Positions 1-8,198 of a DNA stretch of 64,000 nucleotides are shown here, one piece after another. The translations under genes were made by a program, and so were the position numbers. The stretch is taken from positions 186,001 to 250,000 of the forward strand of contig CBDCGV010000011.1 of assembly GCA_965216955.1 (NCBI GenBank). The letters run 5' to 3'. The notes under the pieces were generated by a model that saw nothing but the letters and a program-made list of their open reading frames with translations, was not told the DNA's origin and ran no database searches. How positions within the stretch are numbered: position 1 is the first letter of the stretch; each line of letters opens with the position of its first letter. This stretch comes from CBDCGV01 sp965216955 (GTDB lineage: Bacteria; Bacteroidota; Bacteroidia; Chitinophagales; JADIYW01).

Positions 1-818
1 CTCAGAATCATGAGTTAGCGTGGGAGATGATTAATAATAAAATGGTTGCTTTAAATGATAATTTACTAAATTATTTTGTTGCCTCTAGTGTGGCATATTA
101 CACCGGAGAGAATGATAAATTGATAGAAATTTTAAAAAGTCGGCCTAAAGGAAAAGAATATTTCCCCTTTCCCTTTTTAGATTTTTTGCTTGGCTTAGGA
201 AAATTAAATCGCTTAGATAAAGATGCCGATATTCCGCTGCATACTTTTTTAGATAAATACGAAGGTAAAACTTATATAAAGGATGCTTATAGAAAACTAG
301 CCTGGCATGCATTGATACAAAACGATAAAGCAACTTTTGAAAAATATCGTCAATTATGCATACTAAAAGGAACAGAAATTATTGACGAAGACATTTCTGC
401 AAAAAAAGAGGCAGAAAGGAATATCCCTCACAATATTCCATTGCTTAAAGCGCGCTTATTATTTGATGGTGCTTATTTGAACAAAGCGCTTAATTTGTTA
501 GATTCTTTAAAAGTGGAAAGCTTTAGTGATAAATATCATATTCTGGAATACCACTATCGAAAAGCAAGAGTTTATCATAAAATCGGCAGATTAGATGATG
601 CTATAAAATCCTATTCAAAAACTATAGAGACAGGGAAAGAACTACCTATTTACTATGCTGCAAATGCAAGCTTAAAACTAGGGAACATTTATGAAACCAA
701 AGGGAATAATATCCAAGCGACGAAATATTATAAGCTTTGCTCTTCAATGAAAAACCACGAATATGAAAACAGCATTACAGCTGAAGCAAAAGCGGGGTTA
801 AATAGAATTAAAAAATGA
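1..818 (+). CDS. TPR-repeat protein, C-terminal part (5' end outside window)
   Basis: The frame is open from base 3 to the stop at 818, giving 271 visible residues. The first in-frame ATG is at 27, but the codons before it (QNHELAWE) are also open, so the real start lies left of the window and 27 is probably an internal Met. The visible part is soluble and helical. TPR-like helix pairs are seen in its last third, for example around YHKIGRLDDAIKSY and LGNIYETKGNNIQATKYY. TPR proteins usually act as protein-protein scaffolds; no partner can be named here. It converges on the HhH gene at 833 with a 14-bp gap. The function is unknown. Confidence 0.75.
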   Translation, partial: QNHELAWEMINNKMVALNDNLLNYFVASSVAYYTGENDKLIEILKSRPKGKEYFPFPFLDFLLGLGKLNRLDKDADIPLHTFLDKYEGKTYIKDAYRKLAWHALIQNDKATFEKYRQLCILKGTEIIDEDISAKKEAERNIPHNIPLLKARLLFDGAYLNKALNLLDSLKVESFSDKYHILEYHYRKARVYHKIGRLDDAIKSYSKTIETGKELPIYYAANASLKLGNIYETKGNNIQATKYYKLCSSMKNHEYENSITAEAKAGLNRIKK

Positions 819-832
819 TTTTCTATTTTGAA

Positions 833-1528
833 TTACATTCTCCCTCCATCTAAGACATCTTGCCATGCCTTTAATTGATCCCATTTTTCATTTGCAGCTA
901 AATGTGCCTGTGCTGGCCATGTTGTTGGGTCATGCATTTTAAATCGACTTCCAGCATCCTCTAGCATTTTCTTAAGTGTATCTGTAGTCGTAAATGCCAT
1001 CTGTTCAAAAGAATATATTCCAATATCATTACATAATCCTTCAATTTTAGGCCCTATACCTTCTATCTTCTTCAAATCGTCCACTTTTGATGGCTTATCC
1101 CCAGGCGCCGTAGGCGCAAAGGCTGCAAATGCCATATTACCATCTCGACTAGTATTACTATTTTGCGCTTCATCCAAGGCAGCCTCTAATCTTATTATTT
1201 TTGCTTTTAAACTCTCTATTTCCGATGTATCTACAGTAGTTGCTTTCCTCTTTAGACACTCATCTAATTCTATTTTAAAGCTATTATTTCGCTCTTCACA
1301 AGAAGTTAACTCTTCATCTAAAATACTAAGCCTTGAATTCAACTCTTCATTTTCTCTTCTAATTCGCTCATTTTCGTCTTCCAAAAACTTAATTTTATCT
1401 CTAAGACCACCATCCAAAATATGTTTTAACAACCATCCCAAAATGAAAGCCACTAATAACATCAACAGAATTTCTAGCGTCGCATCAGTACCATCGTATT
1501 TTTTAAAAATTTTATGCAAGAAGATCAT
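833..1528 (-). CDS. Membrane-anchored coiled-coil protein with C-terminal helix-hairpin-helix domain
   Basis: A 231-residue protein in three parts. An N-terminal transmembrane helix lies at about residues 15-35. A long charged coiled coil spans about 38-125 and is rich in E, R, K and L heptads. A C-terminal globular domain from about 150 contains the HhH-type motif LKKIEGIGPKIEGLCNDIG and the strongly conserved stretch MHDPTTWPAQAHLAA. The same C-terminal module is known as an extension of ribosomal protein L21 in many Bacteroidota, but no L21 core is present here. ATG 1528 is preferred; an in-frame TTG at 1537 would add three residues. It lies just after the OmpA-like gene ending at 1541, so the two are probably co-transcribed. 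The function is unknown; anchoring something at the inner membrane is a guess. Confidence 0.7.
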   Translation of the reverse strand: MIFLHKIFKKYDGTDATLEILLMLLVAFILGWLLKHILDGGLRDKIKFLEDENERIRRENEELNSRLSILDEELTSCEERNNSFKIELDECLKRKATTVDTSEIESLKAKIIRLEAALDEAQNSNTSRDGNMAFAAFAPTAPGDKPSKVDDLKKIEGIGPKIEGLCNDIGIYSFEQMAFTTTDTLKKMLEDAGSRFKMHDPTTWPAQAHLAANEKWDQLKAWQDVLDGGRM

Positions 1529-1540
1529 TGTATTCAAATT

Positions 1541-2368
1541 TTAATTTTCTACTATTATTTCAACCAATCTATTTCCCTTAGCCGATGTATCAATAGAAAT
1601 TTGACTTTCAGGAACACCTAAACTAGTTAACATATTCTTTACGGCCTCTGCTCTTTGGGCCGCCAACTCATCATTTTCAGAATTTTTAGAATAGGCCTTT
1701 AATTTCACTCTTTTATTTGTAGCATTTAATTGATCAGACAATTCCATCAAATTAATATTATCATCTGTATTTAAAATAGGATCCATTGAGCTATATGGAA
1801 AGTATATTGTTTGATTAACTGATCCTATAAAATCATTTCCCCTTGATTCATAGTTAGGCGTTTCGGGCTTAAGAACATGCTCCTCATGACCATCTTCCTG
1901 GTTGTTAGGAATAAATTTAAAAGTAACAGCTTCTACTTTGCTCTTGTCATTATCTTCTTTACTTCCGCCAAAAATATCTGAGCGAATCCGAATTCGTTCA
2001 GAGGGTATTTTTGACAAAAAAGCATTTCTTACAGCATTTGCTCTTGCTTCCCCTAAACTAGTATAATCCGTAGCATTTTCTTCATCATCAAAATGCCATC
2101 CTGTAATTTCTAAAACTGAACTTCCGTCGTCTAAAGAAAGTAAGGAATCTATAAATGATTGAAAAGTTCGATCATTTTTTATTGGATCTTCTTTTGATTG
2201 CTCAAATACTATTGGTCGGTCATCCCCTTCTTCAAAGGAAAAACCTTCAGCAACTTGCTCTGTTTTACCAGGATTACAAAATCCCTTTACTTTACAAGAA
2301 TACCATCTCCAACTAATTAAACTCCAAACTCCAAAAAGCAATAATATAAGTAGTGCCCTACCATTCAT
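1541..2368 (-). CDS. OmpA-family protein with two tandem OmpA-like domains
   Basis: A 275-residue protein. Residues 1-20 form an N-terminal hydrophobic segment (signal anchor). Two OmpA-like peptidoglycan-associating domains follow, about 50-155 and 180-275. Each has the helix with the conserved Arg (SLGEARANAV in the first, ELAAQRAEAV in the second), and the last strand reads GNRLVEIIVEN. OmpA-like domains bind meso-diaminopimelate in peptidoglycan, so the protein probably faces the periplasm and is tethered by its N-terminus. It is the first gene of a two-gene unit with the HhH protein. Having two OmpA-like domains and no beta-barrel is the noteworthy point. Residue-level binding ability was not tested. 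Confidence 0.75.
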   Translation of the reverse strand: MNGRALLILLLFGVWSLISWRWYSCKVKGFCNPGKTEQVAEGFSFEEGDDRPIVFEQSKEDPIKNDRTFQSFIDSLLSLDDGSSVLEITGWHFDDEENATDYTSLGEARANAVRNAFLSKIPSERIRIRSDIFGGSKEDNDKSKVEAVTFKFIPNNQEDGHEEHVLKPETPNYESRGNDFIGSVNQTIYFPYSSMDPILNTDDNINLMELSDQLNATNKRVKLKAYSKNSENDELAAQRAEAVKNMLTSLGVPESQISIDTSAKGNRLVEIIVEN

Positions 2369-2568
2369 ATCGTCTCATTTACATTCTAAGATAAATATTT
2401 TTACCTCCGAAAGCCAACACATTAAACTAATTTACCATATTGTAAAATTGCTTAAAGCATATTCGTCAATAGTAAAACTAATAAAGGCATACGATAAGAA
2501 CATTCTTTTGCATTTTAAAAATGTAATAACTTTATATTGATTATATTTTATTAAGCAGAAATGATATA

Positions 2569-2976
2569 ATGAAAAACATAGACCATATTGGCATTGCAGT
2601 TAAAGATCTAGAAGCTTCTAAAAAGTTGTTTTCAAACTTAATGGGCGTGATGCCTTTTCATGAGGAGACTATTGAATCTCAAGGACTAAAGGTGGCATTT
2701 ATACAATTGGGAGAAACAAAAATAGAACTAATTGCGAGCGAAAAAGAGCACACCTCAATTAGTCGCTTTATTGAAAAAAAAGGAGAAGGACAGCACCATA
2801 TTGCTTTTATGGTTGAGGATATAGAAAAAGAAATGTCAAGAATGAAACAAAAAGGATTTAGGCCACTCTCTGACAAACCATACAAAGGAGCATTGAACAA
2901 GTTAGTCTGTTTTTTTCATCCAAAAACGACCAATGGCGTTTTAGTTGAATTGTGCCAAAAAATTAAAAATGACTGA
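2569..2976 (+). CDS. mce: Methylmalonyl-CoA epimerase
   Basis: A 135-residue vicinal-oxygen-chelate (glyoxalase-fold) protein of usual epimerase length. It opens with IDHIGIAVKDLEAS and carries GEGQHHIAFMVEDI and a C-terminal VLVELCQ. Likely metal ligands are H6, H76 or H77, and E127. The enzyme interconverts (2R)- and (2S)-methylmalonyl-CoA between propionyl-CoA carboxylase or methylmalonyl-CoA mutase and succinyl-CoA, in the cytoplasm. ATG 2569 is the only sensible start. The stop overlaps the start of the next gene by 8 bp, so the two are translated from one message. Confidence 0.9.
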   Translation: MKNIDHIGIAVKDLEASKKLFSNLMGVMPFHEETIESQGLKVAFIQLGETKIELIASEKEHTSISRFIEKKGEGQHHIAFMVEDIEKEMSRMKQKGFRPLSDKPYKGALNKLVCFFHPKTTNGVLVELCQKIKND

Positions 2977-3712
2977 ACAAGAAATCCAATTTACAACCAA
3001 TAGTTTTATCCTTGATAGTACTTTTTGGTCAATAATCATTGCATCGCAAGGTGCATTGGCACTAATGTTTATTCCTATGGCTTTAGGTGTTCCCGTTCTT
3101 ATTTGTGCTCTTTTTTTTATTCTTTCCATCTATTATCTAATTAGAATACTTACTGCTAAAGCAACTTATACTTTAAATGAAAGTGGCGTAAGCAGAATTT
3201 TAAAACCAAATTTATTTGAGTCTTTCTGGTCCAAAAGAATACATACACACCTTCATTGGAATGAAATAGAATCTTATGTAATTGGAAGCGATGCCACAAG
3301 AGGATTACAAGAATACAACTATCTGACAATTAAATCTTCTAACCATAAGTTTAGTATTAATGACAAAAATGGTGATGTAAAAGGGTTTGATAATTTTAAA
3401 AACACCTTTGTAAAGTTTGCAACATCTTATAATGCAAATATTGTAAAAGGACACCTCAATAAAGAGGTTACGGAAAATAGTAGCAAAGCCTCTACTCTAG
3501 ATGAAAAACCTATAAAAAGAGAAAAATCATTTTATGAAACGCTCTTCGCCAAAATACTTACAATTTTCTTTGTTTTTCTATCGGTTGCCCTTCTCCTTTT
3601 TTTAATACAAACGGGTAATACCAGAATAAGCAACTGGTTTCGATTTTTGATACTTATCATCCCAGGCACCCTATATATGGTTTATAGGGTTTTTGTAGAA
3701 AAGAAGGATTAA
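2969..3712 (+). CDS. Membrane protein of unknown function
   Basis: A 247-residue protein with two closely spaced hydrophobic helices near the N-terminus (about 17-62). A cytoplasmic-looking domain of about 110 residues follows, with strand-like segments such as WNEIESYVIG and YNYLTIKSSNHKFSI, resembling bacterial PH-like membrane proteins. Two more helices lie near the C-terminus (about 190-240). ATG 2969 is chosen because it overlaps the mce stop by 8 bp; an in-frame TTG at 2945 would give a longer, less likely overlap. The 3' end overlaps the holB stop by 4 bp tail to tail. The PH-like assignment is inference from strand pattern and topology only. Confidence 0.65.
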   Translation: MTEQEIQFTTNSFILDSTFWSIIIASQGALALMFIPMALGVPVLICALFFILSIYYLIRILTAKATYTLNESGVSRILKPNLFESFWSKRIHTHLHWNEIESYVIGSDATRGLQEYNYLTIKSSNHKFSINDKNGDVKGFDNFKNTFVKFATSYNANIVKGHLNKEVTENSSKASTLDEKPIKREKSFYETLFAKILTIFFVFLSVALLLFLIQTGNTRISNWFRFLILIIPGTLYMVYRVFVEKKD

Positions 3713-4848
3713 TTAATTAAAGCAAGCTTTTTCCCTCTTAATATTTTAGACACCTTTATGGATGTATCTAATAAGACAATTTTCCCATTACCATTTCTTT
3801 CAATTTGATAATAGGATTCAGAAAGTAATTTATTAATCTTTTCTAACCGCTCAACCGAATAGAATTTTGAAACTCTAATAGCTAACTCCTTCTCCTTCAA
3901 TGTTAAACGAGGCTTATAATTTGTTGAAGCACTTAGCAACAAACATTCTCTAAAGAAAAAAAGTAGATATTCAAAAAATTGCTTTAAAAACTCTCTGCCA
4001 TTTGAAGTTATTTGTTGTATCCATTCTATTAAATTTGCTGCTTGGTTATTCATACTAGCGATTAACCAAGTATTTAAATGTTCAGACATTTCAGGAGTCT
4101 GTTTTTGCAATAACTTAAGAGCTCGATTAAAATCTCCTTCAGAGAAGTGAACAATTTTAGCTATTCCTTCATTACTCAAACTATTTCCTTTTGAAACCAA
4201 CCCTTCTTTGATAGAATCATCATCAATTCTATTTATATTTAAGATTTGAGTTCTTGACGTAATTGTATTAAGTAATAAGTCTTGGTTTTGAGCAATCAAA
4301 ACTATCTTTGTTTGAGGTGGAGGTTCTTCGATAAGTTTGAGAAGAATGTTTCCTTCCTTTTTCAACTCTTCTGCCCCCCAAATAATTAAGATCTTGTGTT
4401 TCCCTTCAAAACTCTTTAGCTGAAGCTGTGTAATAACCCTTCTACATTCTTGTGCAGTAATATTTCCTTGTTTATTTTCTGCATTAATTTTTTTCAGCCA
4501 ATCAAATTTATCGAAATAAGGATTTTCTTGAATTGCATTTCTCCATTCATTAATATAATCTGCAGAAATAGGCGGCTTGCCAGGTTTTTTCGTGATAACA
4601 GGGTACGTAAAATGTAGATCAGGGTGAATAAGTTTTGAAGCTTTTACACAGGAGGAACAAGTACCACAAGCGTCTTCCTCTCCAGGGTTTTCGCATAACA
4701 TAAGTTGAGCCAGTGCTAAAGCTAAAGGCAATCCTCCTGCCCCCGATTTTTCTAAAAAAAGTTGTGCATGAGGAACTCTTTCAGCTCTAACCATTTCAAT
4801 TAAATGGCTTTTTAAACGCTCTTGACCAATTACTTCCCTTAAAAGCAC
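3709..4848 (-). CDS. holB: DNA polymerase III subunit delta'
   Basis: A 379-residue AAA+-fold clamp-loader subunit. The N-terminus (VIGQERLKSHL, VPHAQLFLEKSGAGG) matches delta'/DnaX. The P-loop position reads EKSGAGGLPLA without the GKT Lys, which fits the non-ATP-binding delta' subunit. A cysteine zinc module (CENPGEEDACGTCSSC) lies at about 52-67. The typical LLKLIEEPPP and TSRTQ motifs lie further on. It helps load the sliding clamp in replication. GTG 4848 is the start. It follows gpx by 11 bp, so glyA-gpx-holB look co-transcribed. Confidence 0.88.
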   Translation of the reverse strand: MLLREVIGQERLKSHLIEMVRAERVPHAQLFLEKSGAGGLPLALALAQLMLCENPGEEDACGTCSSCVKASKLIHPDLHFTYPVITKKPGKPPISADYINEWRNAIQENPYFDKFDWLKKINAENKQGNITAQECRRVITQLQLKSFEGKHKILIIWGAEELKKEGNILLKLIEEPPPQTKIVLIAQNQDLLLNTITSRTQILNINRIDDDSIKEGLVSKGNSLSNEGIAKIVHFSEGDFNRALKLLQKQTPEMSEHLNTWLIASMNNQAANLIEWIQQITSNGREFLKQFFEYLLFFFRECLLLSASTNYKPRLTLKEKELAIRVSKFYSVERLEKINKLLSESYYQIERNGNGKIVLLDTSIKVSKILRGKKLALIN

Positions 4849-4859
4849 AAATTATTTTA

Positions 4860-5339
4860 TTAAAGTTTGATTCCTAGTGCCTCTATAATTTCACTATCAA
4901 AAACCTCCTTTGTTGGTGCAAAGAATAGAGATAAATCGCCTTGCTCATCAATAAGATATTTTTGAAAATTCCATTGTACCTCGCTATTGCTTTTGCCATT
5001 CTTTTCTTTATCTGTTAACCATTGATACAACGGATGCATATCACTGCCTACTACTGACAATTTAGTTGTCATTGGAAAAGTCACTCCATAATTCATAGAA
5101 CAAAATGATGCTATTTGATCATTGTTGCCGGGTTCTTGTCCTCCAAAATTATTTGCAGGAACGCCTACTATAATCACTTTGTCAGAAAAGGAATTATATA
5201 ATTCTTGAAGTTGACTATACTGAGGTGTCAATCCACACTCTGAAGCAGTGTTGACAATCAAAATCTTTTTTCCTTTAAAATCAGAAAAGTCGATTTCTCC
5301 TCCATTAAGTCCTTCTATTCTAAAATCATGAATATTCAT
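4860..5339 (-). CDS. Glutathione peroxidase family protein (Cys type)
   Basis: A 159-residue thioredoxin-fold peroxidase of normal length. The active-site segment is VNTASECGLTPQYSQL with peroxidatic C35 (Cys, not Sec). It also has PANNFGGQEPG (Gln), FCSMNYGVTFPM, and WNFQKYL (Trp/Asn). Such bacterial enzymes reduce hydroperoxides, usually with thioredoxin rather than glutathione; that preference is family knowledge, not visible here. No signal peptide, so it is cytoplasmic. It sits 7 bp after glyA and 11 bp before holB on the same strand. Confidence 0.88.
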   Translation of the reverse strand: MNIHDFRIEGLNGGEIDFSDFKGKKILIVNTASECGLTPQYSQLQELYNSFSDKVIIVGVPANNFGGQEPGNNDQIASFCSMNYGVTFPMTTKLSVVGSDMHPLYQWLTDKEKNGKSNSEVQWNFQKYLIDEQGDLSLFFAPTKEVFDSEIIEALGIKL

Positions 5340-5346
5340 CTTAAAA

Positions 5347-6630
5347 TTATGCGTACAATGGAAATTTATCCATAAAGTTGTTGACTTGTTCTTTTATGTT
5401 TTCTTTCAATACTTCGTTGTCAGGATCATTAATGATAGCATCTATCCAATCAACTATTTGAAGCATGTCCTGTTCTACCATTTTCCTAGTAGTTATAGCT
5501 GGTGTACCAATGCGAATTCCAGAAGTAATAAATGGAGAACGATCGTCAAAGGGAACCATGTTCTTATTGACTGTAATATCTGCCTCTCCTAAAACTCTCT
5601 CAGCCTTTTTTCCCGATATTCCTTTATTCCTTAAATCAATTAGCATTAAATGATTATCTGTCCCTCCAGAAATAATATCATAACCTCTCTTCATAAATTC
5701 ATTTGCCATTACTGCCGCATTAAGCACCACTTGCTCCGTATATTTATCATATTCATCTGTGAGTGCTTCTCCAAACGCAACAGCCTTAGCAGCGATTACA
5801 TGCTCTAACGGTCCTCCCTGCATTCCTGGAAACACGCCACTATTAAGAATGGAAGACATCATTCTTACTTCTCCTTTTGCAGTTGTTTTACCCCACGGAT
5901 TTTCAAAATCTCTTCCCATCATTATAAGTCCGCCTCTAGGCCCACGAAGTGTTTTATGAGTTGTTGTAGTAACAATATGGCAATGAGGCATTGGATCATT
6001 TAGTTTTCCTTTTGCAATTAATCCTGCTGGATGTGCAATATCCGCCATGAGTAAAGCACCCACTTTATCTGCTATAGCCCTGAATCTTGCATAATCATAA
6101 TCTCTAGAATAAGCTGAAGCACCACAGATAATCAATCTTGGTTTTTCCCTTAAGGCTGTTTCTTCCACTTTATCCATATCAATTCTTCCCGTCTCTTTCT
6201 CTACACCATAAAAAACAGCATTGTAAACCAAACCAGAAAAATTAACAGGAGACCCATGAGAAAGGTGTCCACCATGAGAAAGATCAAAACCCATAAAAGT
6301 ATCCCCAGGATTAAGTACCGCAAGAAATACCGCTGCATTAGCCTGTGCTCCTGAATGGGGCTGAACATTTGCATATTCAGCACCAAAGAGTTCTTTTACT
6401 CTATCAATAGCTAATTGTTCTATTTTGTCTACCACTTCGCACCCTCCATAATACCTCCTTCCGGGATAACCTTCCGCATATTTATTGGTTAAACAAGTGC
6501 CCATTGCCTCCATTACTTGTTTGCTTGTAAAGTTTTCAGAAGCAATTAACTCGATCCCAGTTCTTTGACGATGTAATTCGTCATTTATAAGGCTAAATAT
6601 TTTAGTATCTCTATTCATTGATTGAAACAT
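5347..6630 (-). CDS. glyA: Serine hydroxymethyltransferase
   Basis: A 427-residue PLP enzyme converting serine and tetrahydrofolate to glycine and 5,10-methylene-THF. Visible signatures: GIELIASENFTS near residue 20, NKYAEGYPGRRYYGGCE, the HPAGLIAKG segment, and the PLP-lysine motif TTTTHKTLRGPRGG. Length fits the family. ATG 6630 is listed; the in-frame ATG at 6618 (protein starting MNRDTKIF) resembles relatives better and may be the true start. First gene of the glyA-gpx-holB run. Confidence 0.95.
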   Translation of the reverse strand: MFQSMNRDTKIFSLINDELHRQRTGIELIASENFTSKQVMEAMGTCLTNKYAEGYPGRRYYGGCEVVDKIEQLAIDRVKELFGAEYANVQPHSGAQANAAVFLAVLNPGDTFMGFDLSHGGHLSHGSPVNFSGLVYNAVFYGVEKETGRIDMDKVEETALREKPRLIICGASAYSRDYDYARFRAIADKVGALLMADIAHPAGLIAKGKLNDPMPHCHIVTTTTHKTLRGPRGGLIMMGRDFENPWGKTTAKGEVRMMSSILNSGVFPGMQGGPLEHVIAAKAVAFGEALTDEYDKYTEQVVLNAAVMANEFMKRGYDIISGGTDNHLMLIDLRNKGISGKKAERVLGEADITVNKNMVPFDDRSPFITSGIRIGTPAITTRKMVEQDMLQIVDWIDAIINDPDNEVLKENIKEQVNNFMDKFPLYA

Positions 6631-6645
6631 ATTTCAGTAAAAAAA

Positions 6646-6653
6646 CAAAAATA
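6646..6653 (-). promoter_or_regulatory. Possible -7 box of the glyA promoter
   Basis: The minus strand reads TATTTTTG, an exact match to the Bacteroidota -7 consensus TAnnTTTG, about 16 bp before the glyA ATG. A TTTG -33 candidate on the same strand lies about 31 bp further upstream, wider than usual, so only half of the promoter is supported. In DNA this AT-rich, chance matches are common. Confidence 0.3.
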
Positions 6654-6854
6654 ATGAACCTTTAAGTAATCATCCCAGATAAAACAAATAGATTATCTAC
6701 ATAAACCGAATTTGTTTCCACTTTACCACATTGTCTCAAAATCATTTAATCGAAATTGTTTTTAACATTTTTTGATAAAAAAATTATCCCATTTAGACGC
6801 TTAAAATTTAAATTACCTCCTATTTAATAATAGAATTTTTATATTGAAAGCGTT

Positions 6855-7847
6855 ATGATTGCAATTATACCTGTCGCAGGAGCTGGAACAAAATTAAGAC
6901 CTCATACTTATACACAACCTAAGTCACTCATCCCTATAGCTGGGAAGCCTATCGTTTCGTACATTGTTGAAGACCTTAAGCAAGCAGGTGTTTCTCAATT
7001 TGTTTTTGTAATAGGTTATTTAGGAAATAAGATTAAAAACTATATTAAAAATGCATATCCAAATTTAGATGCCCAATTTGTTACTCAAGAAAACAGGGAT
7101 GGTTTAGGGCATGCCGTTTGGTTAACGCATAAAGTAATTGACATAAACGAAGAAGTTGTAATTGTTTTAGGAGATACTATCATTGATGTTGATTGGAAAG
7201 ATTTTTTATCTCAAAAAACGAGTTCTCTTGGAATAAGAAAAGTGGAAGATCCCAGGCGATTTGGTGTAGCAGAATTTGATGATGATGGAATGATTAGCAG
7301 GGTGGTTGAAAAACCAACCATCCCAAAATCAAATATGGCACTGGTTGGATTATATAAAATTAAAGAGTATAAAGCACTCATAGAAGCCCTTGGAAATAAC
7401 ATTGAAAATAATTATAGAACACAGAATGAATTTCAACTTACAGATGGTTTGGGCTTAATAATTAAAAACGGGGCACCTACCTCTGGTTATAAAGTCCAAA
7501 ATTGGTATGACTGTGGACAAAAAGAAATTTTGCTAAAAACCAACGCCATAATGCTAGCGCGCAACAAAGGGAATGTTGAAAGTAAAAATTTTAAGAATTC
7601 AATTATCATCCCACCTGTTTTTGTGGGAAAAAATACCAACATAGAAAATTCAGTAGTTGGTCCTAATGTCACCGTTGGGGATCATGCAAATATTCAGGGT
7701 AGTATTATTAAAGCCTCTATTATTGGTAGTTACTCCAAATTGAAACAAATCAATTTATCTAATTCTATTATTGGCAGCGATTCTTCTATCACTAGTACCG
7801 GACAAAGCTTAAATATTGGAGATAATACCGAACTAGACTTGCGATAG
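6855..7847 (+). CDS. Sugar-1-phosphate nucleotidyltransferase with C-terminal left-handed beta-helix
   Basis: A 330-residue protein. The N-terminal Rossmann-like pyrophosphorylase domain (about 1-235) has the nucleotide loop PVAGAGTKLRP, the PKSLIPIAGKP motif and VVIVLGDTIIDVDW (metal Asp). From about 250 on, isoleucine-rich hexapeptide repeats form a beta-helix tail (for example NTNIENSVVGPNVTVGD). It probably activates a sugar phosphate to NDP-sugar (RmlA/GlmU-like group); substrate and nucleotide cannot be told. The loop reads GAGTKLRP instead of the common GGxGTRLRP, a variant seen in a subgroup of these enzymes. It stands alone, 11 bp from the convergent atl-like gene. Confidence 0.82.
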   Translation: MIAIIPVAGAGTKLRPHTYTQPKSLIPIAGKPIVSYIVEDLKQAGVSQFVFVIGYLGNKIKNYIKNAYPNLDAQFVTQENRDGLGHAVWLTHKVIDINEEVVIVLGDTIIDVDWKDFLSQKTSSLGIRKVEDPRRFGVAEFDDDGMISRVVEKPTIPKSNMALVGLYKIKEYKALIEALGNNIENNYRTQNEFQLTDGLGLIIKNGAPTSGYKVQNWYDCGQKEILLKTNAIMLARNKGNVESKNFKNSIIIPPVFVGKNTNIENSVVGPNVTVGDHANIQGSIIKASIIGSYSKLKQINLSNSIIGSDSSITSTGQSLNIGDNTELDLR

Positions 7848-7857
7848 TTGATTAAAG

Positions 7858-8187
7858 CTAAAGCTCTTTTGCAGGATCCCATCTTAATTGCTCAAAATTT
7901 TGAATTTGATCATCGACTATAACAATGCCTTCATTCTCGAGCAATTGTTGCATTAAATTGGGTGCACCAAAATGATGTTTTCCTGAAAGGATGCCCAATC
8001 TATTTACAACTCTATGAGCTGGAACAGGCGGAGTAGAAAGGTGGCTATTATTCATTGCCCAACCAACCAACCGAGCCGATTTTCCACTTCCCAAATATTT
8101 GGCAATATCTCCATAGGTTGCTACCCTACCAAAGGGGATAAGCCTTACCAAATCATATACACGATCGTAAAAAGAGGCGTCAGACAT
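7858..8187 (-). CDS. Alkyltransferase-like protein (MGMT family without acceptor Cys)
   Basis: A 109-residue, single-domain MGMT/Ada C-terminal fold protein. It has the winged-helix start RVATYGDIAKYLG, the arginine-finger helix SARLVGWAMNN and the active-site loop PPVPAHRVVNRLG. The acceptor Cys of PCHRV is Ala at residue 57, so it cannot take an alkyl group. ATL proteins bind O6-alkylguanine and hand the lesion to nucleotide excision repair. Start ATG 8187, 11 bp after the SDR gene, so probably co-transcribed with it. Confidence 0.88.
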   Translation of the reverse strand: MSDASFYDRVYDLVRLIPFGRVATYGDIAKYLGSGKSARLVGWAMNNSHLSTPPVPAHRVVNRLGILSGKHHFGAPNLMQQLLENEGIVIVDDQIQNFEQLRWDPAKEL

Positions 8188-8198
8188 ATAGAAAGTAC

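Noticed and set aside
2945..2968. TTG 2945 as the start of the membrane protein after mce
   Set aside because: It would overlap mce by 32 bp; ATG 2969 overlaps by 8 bp and needs no rare start codon.
6631..6854. The 224-bp gap before the nucleotidyltransferase as a riboswitch or small RNA
   Set aside because: It is AT-rich without a stable conserved-looking stem; nothing beyond a possible glyA -7 box was seen.
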